From NCBI RefSeq assembly GCF_015477775.1, contig NZ_JADLQO010000023.1, positions 1 through 64,000 of the forward strand: DNA of 64,000 bases, read 5' to 3'. Source of the DNA: Nocardia abscessus (GTDB lineage Bacteria > Actinomycetota > Actinomycetes > Mycobacteriales > Mycobacteriaceae). The position numbers and the translations under genes are program-made. The notes below the pieces were generated by a model that searched no databases, was not told the origin of the DNA, and worked only from the letters and a program-made list of their open reading frames with translations. Positions 16,501 to 24,128 of the stretch are shown in pieces (the first letter of the stretch is position 1; each line of letters begins with the position of its first letter).

Positions 16501-19500
16501 TGTCGCGCCCAGAACGTGGTCGATCGCGACGGACAGGGCGTCGAGGTAGATGTCGGTGGCGCGCCCGAGCCGCCGCCACGGGTCGAGCGCGTCTCGCAGT
16601 TCGCTGTGGGCGGATGTATCGGTGTCGGCGCGACCGAGGATGCGCGTGAGGATCTCCAAGCCGGTGCGCGGCAAGACCGCTTCTTCGGTCCAAAAGGAGG
16701 GTTCGTCGCCGTCGACGGTGGTGGTGAGATACAGGTGGTTGCCCGCGCGGCCGCGGGTGACCGCCACATACAACTGGGGGCGGGTCTCGTGGCCGGTCAG
16801 CGCGGTGTGGCAGGTATCGGCGGTGATGCCCTGGGCGGAGCCGATGGTGGCGGCGTAACCCAGCCGCACGTGCGCGGCGACGTAATCGCCGGGCAACCAC
16901 ACCCTCGCGCCGAGCTGCCGGTGCTCGAGCAACTGCTGCGCGCTCAACGACCCGTCCGCATGTACGGCGGTGACGATCCACCGGTAGCCGTTACGCACGT
17001 AGTCGTCGCCGCCGACGCTCAAGCGGGGGTTGTTGAGTCCGGTGCGGATCGTGTCACCCACCGACGCATGCAGGGTGTCGGCCAATTCCACCTGCCCGCC
17101 CGCAAGTTGGGTAGAGGTGGTGAGGCGGTGCTCGCGGGCGAGCCTGTTCAGCTCGGTCACCGTCGTGTGGGTGGCGGCGAGCATGACGCTGTCGCGTCCG
17201 GCGGTTTGGTCGGCCAGCCAGCCGGTGAACGCGGCGTCGGCGACGGCGGCGGGGCTGCCGACATGGATGCGGCCGTGGTCGAGGTAGTAGGCCAGACCGG
17301 CCGGGTCACCCTCACGCAGCAGCAGGCTGGCCTCGCCTTCGGCGTCGTCGACGAAACGCACGATGTGGGTGAGGGTTTGGGTGCGGGGACCGGCGGCGTG
17401 GATCATGTCCTGCACCGCGCCACCGGCGTCGATCGCGGGCAGCTGCTCGGTGTCACCCACCAACCGGACCGTCGCTCGGCGGGAGCGCAGGAACATCAAC
17501 AGCCGCAGCCGCGCGGCATCCGCGATCTGCACGTGCTCATCGACGATGACCAGCGTGCGGTCGTCGATATCCAGAACCCACTGCGGCAGCGGCGGTGGCA
17601 GCCGGTCGGGTTCGAACAGAAATCGCTCCCGAGTCGGTGTGTGACGCGCCAGGACGTGCAGGAGTTTGTCGACCGTCTCCACCCGCACCCGGATATCTCC
17701 GGCGAGGACAGCGGCCGCCCGAGCGGTCGGTGCCAGACCCAGTACTGTGCCGCCGCTGGCCAGCCAGGCGTCGGTGAGGACCCGCATCGCGGTGGTCTTG
17801 CCCGAACCCGCGGGCGCGTTGGCCATCTGCACCCCCGCACCCGAGGTCGCGAACGCGCGGACCGTCGCCAGCTGCCCCTCGTTCAACCGCCGCTCCCGAT
17901 TGCCGGGATCCGCGCTGAACGCCGCGATCGCCGCATCCACCACCGAGGCGGGAACCGCGCGGCCGTCGCGTTGTTGGGCCATTTCGATCAGATCCGCTTC
18001 GCCGGCAAGGACCTTCGGTGCGGTGTAGAGCTGGGCGTCGGCGGTGTTGTAGACCGAGTGGCCGTCCGGTCGGCGGAACAACACCGGCACCGCCGCGAGT
18101 TCGGGATGGGCGGCCACGTCCGGGTCGCCGCGCGCGACCGACCGCGTCGGCGCGAGCGCCTGTTCCTCGATCGCGGCACCGACACGCGCCCACTGCGCCA
18201 ACGGCACCACCCCGCGTATCACCCGTTCGACTTCGGCGCGCACATGCGCGCGCCGCCACACCGACCGCTGCGCCGACACCGTCGCGATCACCCGGTCCGT
18301 GCACCGGGCGATCCACGCGGCGTCGATCACCGGTCGCACCGGCGCACCCGGATGCAACGCGGCCGCGATCATCGCCGCCAAACCCGCCTGCCCGCCGAGC
18401 ACCGCGAGGGCTTGGCGCCGCCACGCGGCGCGTTGCTCGGCCAGCGACCGCGCTGGTGGTTTGGGTCCGCGGGTGTCGAGGATGGCGCGCTGCACCAGCT
18501 GATACATCTCCACCGGCAGCGGTTCGCGCCCGTAGGTCGCCTGGTGTGCGACGGTCAGCTCACCCAGCCGCGCGGTGATCGCCGCATCACGCCGTGACCA
18601 GTACTCGTTCAACGCCGGGTCCACACCCACGATCTCCCGGATCGGGCGCTTACCAGGATCCAGACCCGCCCGCTCGGCGAACCGCAACCCCAGCAGCCGC
18701 TCCAGATACATCTCCAGGCGCGTGTTGTAGATCTCCGACGCGGTGACCGCCGCGCGGTAGAACACCGCGCCATCCAGCGCCCGCCACTGCCCATCCGCGG
18801 CCCGCACCTTGTTGGGACACACCACATGCGTGTGCAGATCCGGATCACCGGCACGCGATTCGCGGTGATCGAACATCGCGGCGATCAGCCCGTCGACCTC
18901 GACCTGGCGGACCCCGTTGCGGCCGACCCGGGTGTAGGTGGCGTGCTGCTCGAGATAGCGCATCGCATCAGCGACCGCGAGATGGTGGGCCTGCTCGATC
19001 AGTTTCGCCACATCGCGGGGCGCGACTCCCCACAACGTCGACACCGACTTCACCGGCGAGAACGTCCAGTCGAAACCCGCTACCGCTGTGGTGTGCTGAC
19101 GAGAGTTCCGTGTCACCCACCCCGACAACTCCCGGTCATCCAAAGGGGGGCGGGCGAAGCGCTCGATGAACATCTTCCGCGCCACACCAGTGCGGATCGC
19201 GGCCCGCTGCTCCTCAGGGATCGGCGCGTAACGATGTAGTCCGCGCGCGGTGTTGTAGTCGTTGAACGCGACCGCGCACCGTTTGCGGTATTCGCTGGCG
19301 CCGTTGTAGATGCGGAACGGCGCACCCAACCTCGACGCCTGCGACGCCGCCCGCTTCGCGTCCTTGCGTTTCGCGCCCCGGCCGATCTCCTCGGCGATCA
19401 CGACAGCTTCGATGGCCTCGGCCTGGGGGTGGCGACCCAACCCCAGCAGGGCTTTCATCTGCGGCTCGGTCACCACATCCCCGGCCAGCACCGCCGAGCC

Positions 19501-19698
19501 TTCCACCGGCATGCCCCGGTAATGGACCGCCAACCCCGTCAGCCCCGCACCGAACCATCGCCCCGGCGATTCACCGTGCGCGGAGTAATAGTCCGCCAAG
19601 CTCGAGCGGCCACGCTCGGTCGCATCATGCGCGGCGACATGGCGCAGGTAGTACTGGTAGCCGTCGCCAGCGCTGATCTTGGCGAGGGTGACGGTCAC
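13564..19698 (-). CDS. traA: MobF conjugative relaxase-helicase (TraA/TrwC-like)
   Basis: This 2044-residue protein nicks the transfer origin and unwinds the strand. The N-terminal relaxase domain (about residues 1-430) shows clustered tyrosines (YQYYL near 14-18 and DYY near 37) and the histidine-triad segment DPDLHTHVVCPNKV near residue 290. A superfamily 1 helicase follows, with Walker A APAGSGKT near residue 630, Walker B VIVDEH near 720, and the late motif YVAVTRGR near 975. The C-terminal thousand residues are unusually long. They contain an IPDTDAGIF segment and a zinc-binding block CVGCGFER...DDGLCRDCR near residue 1720, both also present in the protein encoded at 20760-22700. The GTG start fits the usual MobF N-terminus, although its GGAGGG sits almost against the start codon. 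Expression likely starts from the region holding the operator-like element at 19741. Confidence 0.93.
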   Translation of the reverse strand: MTVTLAKISAGDGYQYYLRHVAAHDATERGRSSLADYYSAHGESPGRWFGAGLTGLAVHYRGMPVEGSAVLAGDVVTEPQMKALLGLGRHPQAEAIEAVVIAEEIGRGAKRKDAKRAASQASRLGAPFRIYNGASEYRKRCAVAFNDYNTARGLHRYAPIPEEQRAAIRTGVARKMFIERFARPPLDDRELSGWVTRNSRQHTTAVAGFDWTFSPVKSVSTLWGVAPRDVAKLIEQAHHLAVADAMRYLEQHATYTRVGRNGVRQVEVDGLIAAMFDHRESRAGDPDLHTHVVCPNKVRAADGQWRALDGAVFYRAAVTASEIYNTRLEMYLERLLGLRFAERAGLDPGKRPIREIVGVDPALNEYWSRRDAAITARLGELTVAHQATYGREPLPVEMYQLVQRAILDTRGPKPPARSLAEQRAAWRRQALAVLGGQAGLAAMIAAALHPGAPVRPVIDAAWIARCTDRVIATVSAQRSVWRRAHVRAEVERVIRGVVPLAQWARVGAAIEEQALAPTRSVARGDPDVAAHPELAAVPVLFRRPDGHSVYNTADAQLYTAPKVLAGEADLIEMAQQRDGRAVPASVVDAAIAAFSADPGNRERRLNEGQLATVRAFATSGAGVQMANAPAGSGKTTAMRVLTDAWLASGGTVLGLAPTARAAAVLAGDIRVRVETVDKLLHVLARHTPTRERFLFEPDRLPPPLPQWVLDIDDRTLVIVDEHVQIADAARLRLLMFLRSRRATVRLVGDTEQLPAIDAGGAVQDMIHAAGPRTQTLTHIVRFVDDAEGEASLLLREGDPAGLAYYLDHGRIHVGSPAAVADAAFTGWLADQTAGRDSVMLAATHTTVTELNRLAREHRLTTSTQLAGGQVELADTLHASVGDTIRTGLNNPRLSVGGDDYVRNGYRWIVTAVHADGSLSAQQLLEHRQLGARVWLPGDYVAAHVRLGYAATIGSAQGITADTCHTALTGHETRPQLYVAVTRGRAGNHLYLTTTVDGDEPSFWTEEAVLPRTGLEILTRILGRADTDTSAHSELRDALDPWRRLGRATDIYLDALSVAIDHVLGATVLARIDRDAEALWPGLTRSRGYVVLRQHLARLLLAGRDAIAELAAAIKARELGSADDVAAVLDWRLDTSGAHSAPPGPLPWVPGIPQPLRSDPDVGGFLAARARIITELAGQIRTAAARFTPASAPLWARPLLGADPGLIGDLAVWRAGAHVDDLDRRPAGPARFVAAERHHHELLTARASEAIGDVNLAANKWSPVAERIAVGVTDDPFWPVLAERLDTADRAGIDVPALLATAAALRPLPDEMPAAVLWSRLTLGPSALDTPSTRAHLTPAWTPELRAVLGEDAAERVLADPAWPRVVAAIDRAADTAWTPRELLEVASELLVGGRGDHDSDRLRPDQFATALAWRIDAITRAVPTYPDPPPAEPSDFDDHPATEPDTPPVPDHIAATLSAPPEATMVDDTPPQPATDPAVHPPEGAAAETDSEAVPLAAQIRAAAALAKAGHHTSAAEAIARITDAASPLERDTLHRVQETLRRYAFPVARARLEHAATLFPDRADLIRACIPDTDAGIFQRENDTRQPRYRRDQAPRDSRRWIDPTRKVPTDNQRGEPDLVYDHTTRYLDYIIQPNPDDRTRHDEHLPEGTARLIDSDDDRPVRRPTLHKRDEPDPLDKHTGTGRTRHRDDNPGRDEHLNALLEPLRDLPCVGCGFERPHIDRPAFDPGTGDTERDDGLCRDCRDHGVAGIPDHNPDQYLEARCAHIASTRPAQEALAFLHRDWRRVGLANRHRIRAWVLEHGLKDQADLARASESVRDLSDAQLSEHIEQTRRKIALTTSMNAAETLPASPAISDPSVVRTQGVAAADAIAHARSAAATVDELGKQLHSISRKVAATRTQLVAAKSDVQALQTALTAFSQTKQQLIQAVAAAKRTAQDAHRDAELLAGPSDRWDEILAHPGKIPPPSATASEAATSADHKHLHRQLEQLRAEQRRRATLPQARHESGQAPRPAAHRAPELAALDPPEHINGPAISAPTDDLGL

Positions 19699-19740
19699 CC
19701 CTCCATGACAGAACCCACTATGCTCTGTCGGCCAGCCGTT

Positions 19741-19783
19741 TTAGTGATGCAAACGGCATTAACGCATGCCAGCAGCACATCGC
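19741..19783 (+). promoter_or_regulatory. Operator-like element, copy 2
   Basis: The sequence TTAGTGATGCAAACG, then GCATTAACGCA and, slightly further, CACATCGCC matches the element at 3318-3356 in order and spacing. It begins about 40 bases upstream of the relaxase start codon, where a repressor could block transcription or where a relaxosome accessory protein could bind. Confidence 0.5.
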
Positions 19784-19971
19784 CGTTATGAAAAAGTTAT
19801 CCGGGATGCAAGAGGTATGACGGGCGAAAAGAGGAAAAAGAGGAGTGGGGAGCGGGCAGGGGCGTGGAAGAGAAAGGCGGATCCTAGAAAATCAGGTGAA
19901 AGGTAGATGAGAGCAGCGCCGTGTTTGAACGGAGATTCCGAGGTGCCTGGGCTGGAAGCAGGCAGGTGTAT

Positions 19972-20106
19972 GGCAGCGCGAAGCGGTCGATGCTCCGCGC
20001 TGCCGACCGCTCTCGGCCGCGGCCGGGCTGGCACGCGGCCGAGAGCGGTCGAGCGGACCGCCGCAACGTGTGCCGTAGTGGCGTGCTCCGCGAACCGAAG
20101 CACGCC
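19972..20106. other. Hairpin cluster, candidate oriT
   Basis: Three perfect inverted repeats follow one another. GGCAGCGCG at 19972-19980 pairs with CGCGCTGCC at 19996-20004. An 18-base arm at 20004-20021 pairs with 20034-20051 around a 12-base loop. GGCGTGC at 20080-20086 pairs with GCACGCC at 20100-20106. Relaxases recognise hairpins beside the nick site, and oriT commonly sits upstream of its relaxase gene, as here. The nick position cannot be read from the sequence. Alternatives are a replication origin or transcription terminators. Confidence 0.45.
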
Positions 20107-20248
20107 TTGACCGCAGGGCAGCGGTGGTCGAGGTAGCTGGTTAAGCTGCGGTGTTCGCGCGGCGCGGGTGATCGCCTGTGGGGCTGGCGGGTGACGCAGG
20201 AACCGATCTGCATACGGGTCTCGGGTGTGAAGTGAGTGGCCCGGGCTT

Positions 20249-20279
20249 GGGGTAAGAGCCAGGCTGTGGCTCTTACCCC
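20249..20279 (-). terminator. 31-base perfect hairpin downstream of the 20291-20677 gene
   Basis: GGGGTAAGAGCCA at 20249-20261 pairs perfectly with TGGCTCTTACCCC at 20267-20279 around a five-base loop. It lies just past the stop codon of the minus-strand gene ending at 20291, the position of a rho-independent terminator. A T-run is missing, which is common in actinobacteria. Confidence 0.6.
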
Positions 20280-20290
20280 GCAGCTGGCTC

Positions 20291-20677
20291 CTAGGCGGGA
20301 GCCGGAATGCGAGTCCATCCACGTGAGTCGCAGCGGTAGTAGCGGTTCTGGATGCCTACGCGGTCCTCGACAGACAGCGATCGAAGCCGCTTGTCTCGAT
20401 ATCGTCGAGCGATGCCGGTGGTCCCGATGTTGAACAGTTCGAATTGCCGTTCGAGGATGGTGTCGTCAGGTGTGCCGTGGGTGACGCCTGTGTCGTAGTA
20501 GCTGAACACCAACTCGACGAAGTCTCGGGGTGGGAGGCCGCGTACATCTTTGATGTTGTCGTAGTGGTAGATCCGTATCAGTATCGGGCGGACCAGGACA
20601 GCAACGGCATCACCGAAAGTGTGGAAGATGCCGAGCAATGTAGTGAAGGTGTGGCGGATGAGGGATTTGGGCGACAT
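20291..20677 (-). CDS. Unknown 128-residue protein
   Basis: The product is basic, with a hydrophobic N-terminal helix (TTLLGIFHTFGDAVAVLVRPILI, shown here only as residues about 12-35) that could be membrane-associated or amphipathic. It then has an aromatic region (FVELVFSYYDTGV) and a basic tail. No family is recognised. AGGAG precedes the ATG at six bases, which makes the start firm. It follows the 646-residue gene by 82 bases and is probably in its transcription unit, which ends at the hairpin at 20249-20279. Confidence 0.65.
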   Translation of the reverse strand: MSPKSLIRHTFTTLLGIFHTFGDAVAVLVRPILIRIYHYDNIKDVRGLPPRDFVELVFSYYDTGVTHGTPDDTILERQFELFNIGTTGIARRYRDKRLRSLSVEDRVGIQNRYYRCDSRGWTRIPAPA

Positions 20678-20759
20678 GCCTGGCTCCTGGGTGTAGTGAC
20701 ACAGATGGCTGGGCCGCCACGGTGGATGTGGCGGCCCAGCCGGTATGCGGTGAAAGGGG

Positions 20760-22700
20760 TCAGGCGGCGCGGCGTGATGGGCGCTTCGTGGGCGTCACGA
20801 TGCCGAGTTCGACCCGGCAGGAGGTGCAGTAGCCGTCGTGGTGGACAGCGGTGTCGCGGACGCAGCCGGTGCAACGGTCGCGTCGCTGCCCCTTTCCGAT
20901 CACCGGCCCGCGCTGACGGCTGGATCGAATCGTGCGTGGGCGGACAGGTTCGGCGGCGTCATGCTGCGACGCTGAGGTGTTCGGAATCTCGGGGTGAGCC
21001 TGCATGAACGCCTGGATCGCCTCAGCGGTGCGGCTGCCTTTGCCGGATCGCCGCCACTGGTCGCGAAGAAGCGTCCTGGCCAGCGTGGGGTATTCACGGG
21101 CGAGGAACGCGCAGTGGGCGGTGACGGTGTCGGTGTAGGTGAACGCATCGGGCAGCGGCAGGATGCCTGGGCGTCCGTCGGCGCGGCAGTATTCGCACAG
21201 GCCGTCGTCGCTGCGCTGTCGGTCGGAACTGTGCCGGTCGAGGCTGGAGCGTTCGATGAAGCACCACACACACCGCCAGCCGGTGACTGGTGGGTTCGCG
21301 GCGTTGTCGTGATCGACTTCGAAGCCGTCACCGCGGTGTTCGGGGGCGTCGCGATAGTCGGTGCTGATCCAGATCCCGGTCCGGATGCTGGCGCGACGCG
21401 TCGAGTCCTCGTCGACAGACAGCAGTGGACGAGCGTCGTAGTGGCTGTCACTGAGCTGTGTCGAGATCTCGTGCACCAGCTCAGGGCTGATCTGGCCGCG
21501 GTCGGCTGCGCGCGCCTCGGGGAGCTCGGCGTGGTAGCCATCGGTGTGGACGGCGTCGGTCGAGCGTGTGTACCGGGTGCTCTGCCGTCGGTAGGCGTCG
21601 GCGATGACGGCGGTGGTGTTCTCGACACGGGCCGGGCCAGCCTTAGGCCGCTGGGGGCGCGGGTCGTCATGGAGTGCGGCGTAGACCAGCTGCTCGGCGA
21701 CGTAGTCCAGATACACGCGATCCCAGGCCTCGGCGACGACATCGGAGGGCAGAGCGCGGCTGCGGCGGATGCGCCAGCTGGGGTCGGCGGCGCGCTGTTC
21801 AGCACGCACGACAGCCTCGGCGGTAGCGGCGATCCGGAACGGGCGCACGAACTCGCGGCCAGCGCGGATCGCGGCTTCGTCCCGCGGGATCGCCACCTCG
21901 AAGATGAGCGCGTTCTCGCGAGCGGTGTTACGTGAGCGGCGGGCCCTGTCGAGGTTGGCCTGCCAATCGGAGAACAGGTGCCGCCGGAAGTACTCGGTCA
22001 CGATCGGTGGCTCGACGGGTCGGCGGATATGTGCCGCATGGACCGCGACACCGTGGCCGGTGAGCGAGTATTCGTCCGGATACGTCGGGCGGTGGATGAT
22101 CCCGTCGCGTTCGAGTTCGCCCAGCCGCACGCTGAGGGCCTCGGCGACGGTCTTCGGCAGGACTCGGAGCAGGTCGTACACCTGGCGGGTGCCGTGCGTG
22201 TCGAATTCACGCATGATCAAGTGCCAGGCATGACGGCGAGCGCGGTCGGCGATCGCGGCGGGGGCGTGGACTCGGCGGTCGGTCTCAGGCGTCGGGCGTG
22301 CGCTCAGCAGCGGCGGGCGGAAGGCGTGCCGCAGCGAGGGCCGCGGCATCTCCGCGACGTCGAGGCCGGTGTGGAAGATCGGTCCGATGTCTTTGATGTA
22401 AAGGCCGGGATCGGTAGTGGGGGTGCAGCTACCGATGCGCTGTTCGTGCTCGGGATGAGCCTTGCCATAACGCTGGAGCGCTTTGCGTGCCTCGTCGAAG
22501 GGCACGCGGCTCAAGCAGCGTGCGAGCACGTTGAGGACATGGCGGTCCTCGGGCAGCGCGAACGCCAAGGCGTGTGTCACGTGTGCGAGTGCCACTTCGC
22601 GACGTCCGGGCAGCAGCCAGTCGATTTCTGCGAGCGCTGCCAGGAAAAGGTTCTCCTGGGGCGGGTCGAGCAGCAGATTGCGGTTCATGAGAGTGCTCAC
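20760..22700 (-). CDS. Winged-helix/zinc-finger protein sharing relaxase C-terminal domains
   Basis: This 646-residue protein has no named family that I recognise, but two parts match the relaxase encoded at 13564-19698. Residues about 50-105 (LPEDRHVLNVLARCLSRVPF... and CTPTTDPGLYIKD) resemble the relaxase segment LERDTLHRVQETLRRYAF... and CIPDTDAGIFQRE. Residues about 470-570 (CVWCFIERSSLDR, DDGLCEYCR, LLRDQWRRSGK) match the relaxase zinc block. Between them lies a winged-helix-like region (TVAEALSVRLGELERDGIIHRP, residues about 175-200). A second zinc finger (CTGC...CTSC) is at the C-terminus. The GTG follows AGGA. It is probably a DNA-binding protein working at oriT or in replication, inferred from shared domains and position. 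Confidence 0.7.
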   Translation of the reverse strand: MSTLMNRNLLLDPPQENLFLAALAEIDWLLPGRREVALAHVTHALAFALPEDRHVLNVLARCLSRVPFDEARKALQRYGKAHPEHEQRIGSCTPTTDPGLYIKDIGPIFHTGLDVAEMPRPSLRHAFRPPLLSARPTPETDRRVHAPAAIADRARRHAWHLIMREFDTHGTRQVYDLLRVLPKTVAEALSVRLGELERDGIIHRPTYPDEYSLTGHGVAVHAAHIRRPVEPPIVTEYFRRHLFSDWQANLDRARRSRNTARENALIFEVAIPRDEAAIRAGREFVRPFRIAATAEAVVRAEQRAADPSWRIRRSRALPSDVVAEAWDRVYLDYVAEQLVYAALHDDPRPQRPKAGPARVENTTAVIADAYRRQSTRYTRSTDAVHTDGYHAELPEARAADRGQISPELVHEISTQLSDSHYDARPLLSVDEDSTRRASIRTGIWISTDYRDAPEHRGDGFEVDHDNAANPPVTGWRCVWCFIERSSLDRHSSDRQRSDDGLCEYCRADGRPGILPLPDAFTYTDTVTAHCAFLAREYPTLARTLLRDQWRRSGKGSRTAEAIQAFMQAHPEIPNTSASQHDAAEPVRPRTIRSSRQRGPVIGKGQRRDRCTGCVRDTAVHHDGYCTSCRVELGIVTPTKRPSRRAA

Positions 22701-22767
22701 GTGGTGTGGTCCTGTCTACGTGATCAGATGGCGAGATCACCCCGCCGGAAGTGGCCGCTCCCGAAGG

Positions 22768-23010
22768 GATGTTCGGCTGGTCGGGTGACCAGCCCGAGGG
22801 CGTGAAGCCAGGTGGGAGGACGACGCGCGGGAGGGAACGCGCCGTGAGGGCGGCAGCGAATTTCCTGCGCTGATTCGTCATCGCATGTTCCGGCCAGCGC
22901 GGCGCGCCCGGGGAAATTCGCTGACGACCGGGCGCGGGCCCGGACGCGCGGCGGCCTCCCACCTGGTAGCCCTCGGATCGGGCTGGTCGCACGACCAGAC
23001 GGGCATCCCG
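22768..23010. repeat. Roughly 240-base imperfect palindrome
   Basis: The left side (22768-22865) and the reverse complement of the right side (22912-23010) agree over most of their length. Matching blocks include CTGGTCG, GACCAGCCCGA, CCAGGTGGGAGG, and the 12-base perfect arms CAGCGAATTTCC (22854-22865) and GGAAATTCGCTG (22912-22923) around a 46-base centre. Smaller palindromes such as CTGGTCG-CA-CGACCAG sit inside the arms. It lies upstream of the 646-residue gene in otherwise empty DNA. Candidates are a MITE-like element, a replication origin, or a structured RNA. Confidence 0.6.
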
Positions 23011-23187
23011 CGCACCCCGCCCACCTCCCACCGCACCCCCGCCCCGACCACCGCTTCCGGCCGGGACCAGACCGCACGGGCAGCGCAGCGACAACGGAGG
23101 TAGGCGGGCGGCGAGGAAGGCAGCTGTCGGTGCGTGTCGGCGGGGCACATGCACAATCGCGGCGACGACACCGGCGGTTGGAGCGTG

Positions 23188-23568
23188 TCAGATCAGCTTT
23201 GCCCTGATCGCGTAGCGGGCGATGGCCGCCGACCGCATCGCGTGGGCAAGTGGCAGTGCTGTTGTGCCGGTAAGGCCGAAGGTGGTTGCGATGTGCGCGG
23301 CGACCAGGGTCCGCAGTCGCGAAAATTCCCTGCCGGACAGTTGTGCCACGACGGCCGCCGCGCGTTGCGCGGTGTCCAGAGTGGCGAAACGCACGGGCCG
23401 ATGTTCGCGCCCCTTATCGTGCACGTACAGAAGGCACTGGCCGTCGTCCTCGCAACGGATAACGGCGAACAGCCGAGTTTCGCGACGTACCGGCCGGAAA
23501 CCGAGAGACCAGTCCACCGGGAACCGGGCTTCGAATCGATGGGGACTGGCTTGGGTGAAAGTCAGCAT
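23188..23568 (-). CDS. Unknown 126-residue protein
   Basis: The product starts MLTFTQASPHRFEARF and has a beta-rich first half containing LFAVIRCEDDGQCLLYVHDKG, then a helical, Ala-rich second half (TAQRAAAVVAQLSGREFSRL). It looks like a small single-domain cytoplasmic protein. I cannot name a family. AAGG lies eight bases upstream of the chosen ATG. The frame is open far upstream of this start but loses protein-like composition there. A degenerate copy of part of its 3' half lies about 530 bases upstream. Confidence 0.6.
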   Translation of the reverse strand: MLTFTQASPHRFEARFPVDWSLGFRPVRRETRLFAVIRCEDDGQCLLYVHDKGREHRPVRFATLDTAQRAAAVVAQLSGREFSRLRTLVAAHIATTFGLTGTTALPLAHAMRSAAIARYAIRAKLI

Positions 23569-23838
23569 GAGGCGTACCTTCCGGTGAGATGTGCTGTCGG
23601 ATAACGAGCAATGCCGAACGGGCTCCGTGACTGTGAAGACAACCGTCGATGCCGATTTCGACGTGAGAAGTCGCGATGTCCGCGCTGCGGTGCATCGCAG
23701 CCAGCTTGTCGGCAGTGGCGTATGTGGCTGCGCCGCAATGCCGTAGGCCGGAATGTGTGCGGTGTACCGAAGGCAAGGTCGCGTGAGGGGCGAAAGGCGT
23801 AGCCACCGGCCGGGCTGGTCGGTGGGATGTCGGCGGGT

Positions 23839-23904
23839 TCGCAGTCGCGAGAAGATCCGGATGGACAGCTGTGCGGCGCCGGGCGCTGCGCGAGTTGGGC
23901 GGTG
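23839..23904 (-). pseudogene. Degenerate partial copy of the gene at 23188-23568
   Basis: About 65 bases match 23311-23374 in the same orientation, starting with CGCAGTCGCGA and continuing through GGACAG-TTGTGC-like blocks to GCGCGGTG or GGGCGGTG. Translation gives AAQLSIRIFSRLRT against VAQLSGREFSRLRT in the intact gene. It is a relic of a duplication. Confidence 0.5.
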
Positions 23905-23934
23905 CGCACAGCAGGACGCGAAGCAACCGAAATG

Positions 23935-23965
23935 CAATGTGCCCGGCATCAGGCCGGGCACATTG
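23935..23965 (-). terminator. 31-base hairpin
   Basis: CAATGTGCCCGGC at 23935-23947 pairs perfectly with GCCGGGCACATTG at 23953-23965 around the loop ATCAG. It stands in the gap downstream of the SSB gene on the minus strand and is a good terminator candidate. Confidence 0.6.
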
Positions 23966-24022
23966 GGTCGAGCAGAAGTCCGTAGACTTACCGCCGAGGC
24001 GGTTCCCGGCCAGGACTGCCGA

Positions 24023-24060
24023 CATCACCGTCTTCGACAGGACCGAAGAAGACGGTGATG
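24023..24060 (-). terminator. Hairpin after the SSB gene
   Basis: CATCACCGTCTTC at 24023-24035 pairs perfectly with GAAGACGGTGATG at 24048-24060, with further pairing outside. It begins about 70 bases past the SSB stop codon and likely ends that transcript, with the second hairpin at 23935-23965 as backup. Confidence 0.65.
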
Positions 24061-24128
24061 GCAGTCAGTGTATCGGCTCGAGCGCCCACCCCGCACGCAA
24101 GCAGCGCGACGGCAGCGGTTTCGCATGA

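Noticed and set aside
13668..18597. Long open frames on the plus strand opposite the relaxase, up to 871 codons
   Set aside because: They are shadow frames of the high-G+C relaxase gene. Composition is unnatural and no domain is visible.
21000..22800. Plus-strand frames opposite the 646-residue gene
   Set aside because: The minus strand carries zinc fingers and similarity to the relaxase; the plus-strand frames carry nothing recognisable.
22878..23103. GC-rich inverted repeats first considered as a CRISPR array
   Set aside because: There are only two arms in inverted orientation, no repeat-spacer pattern and no cas gene. They are better described as one palindrome.
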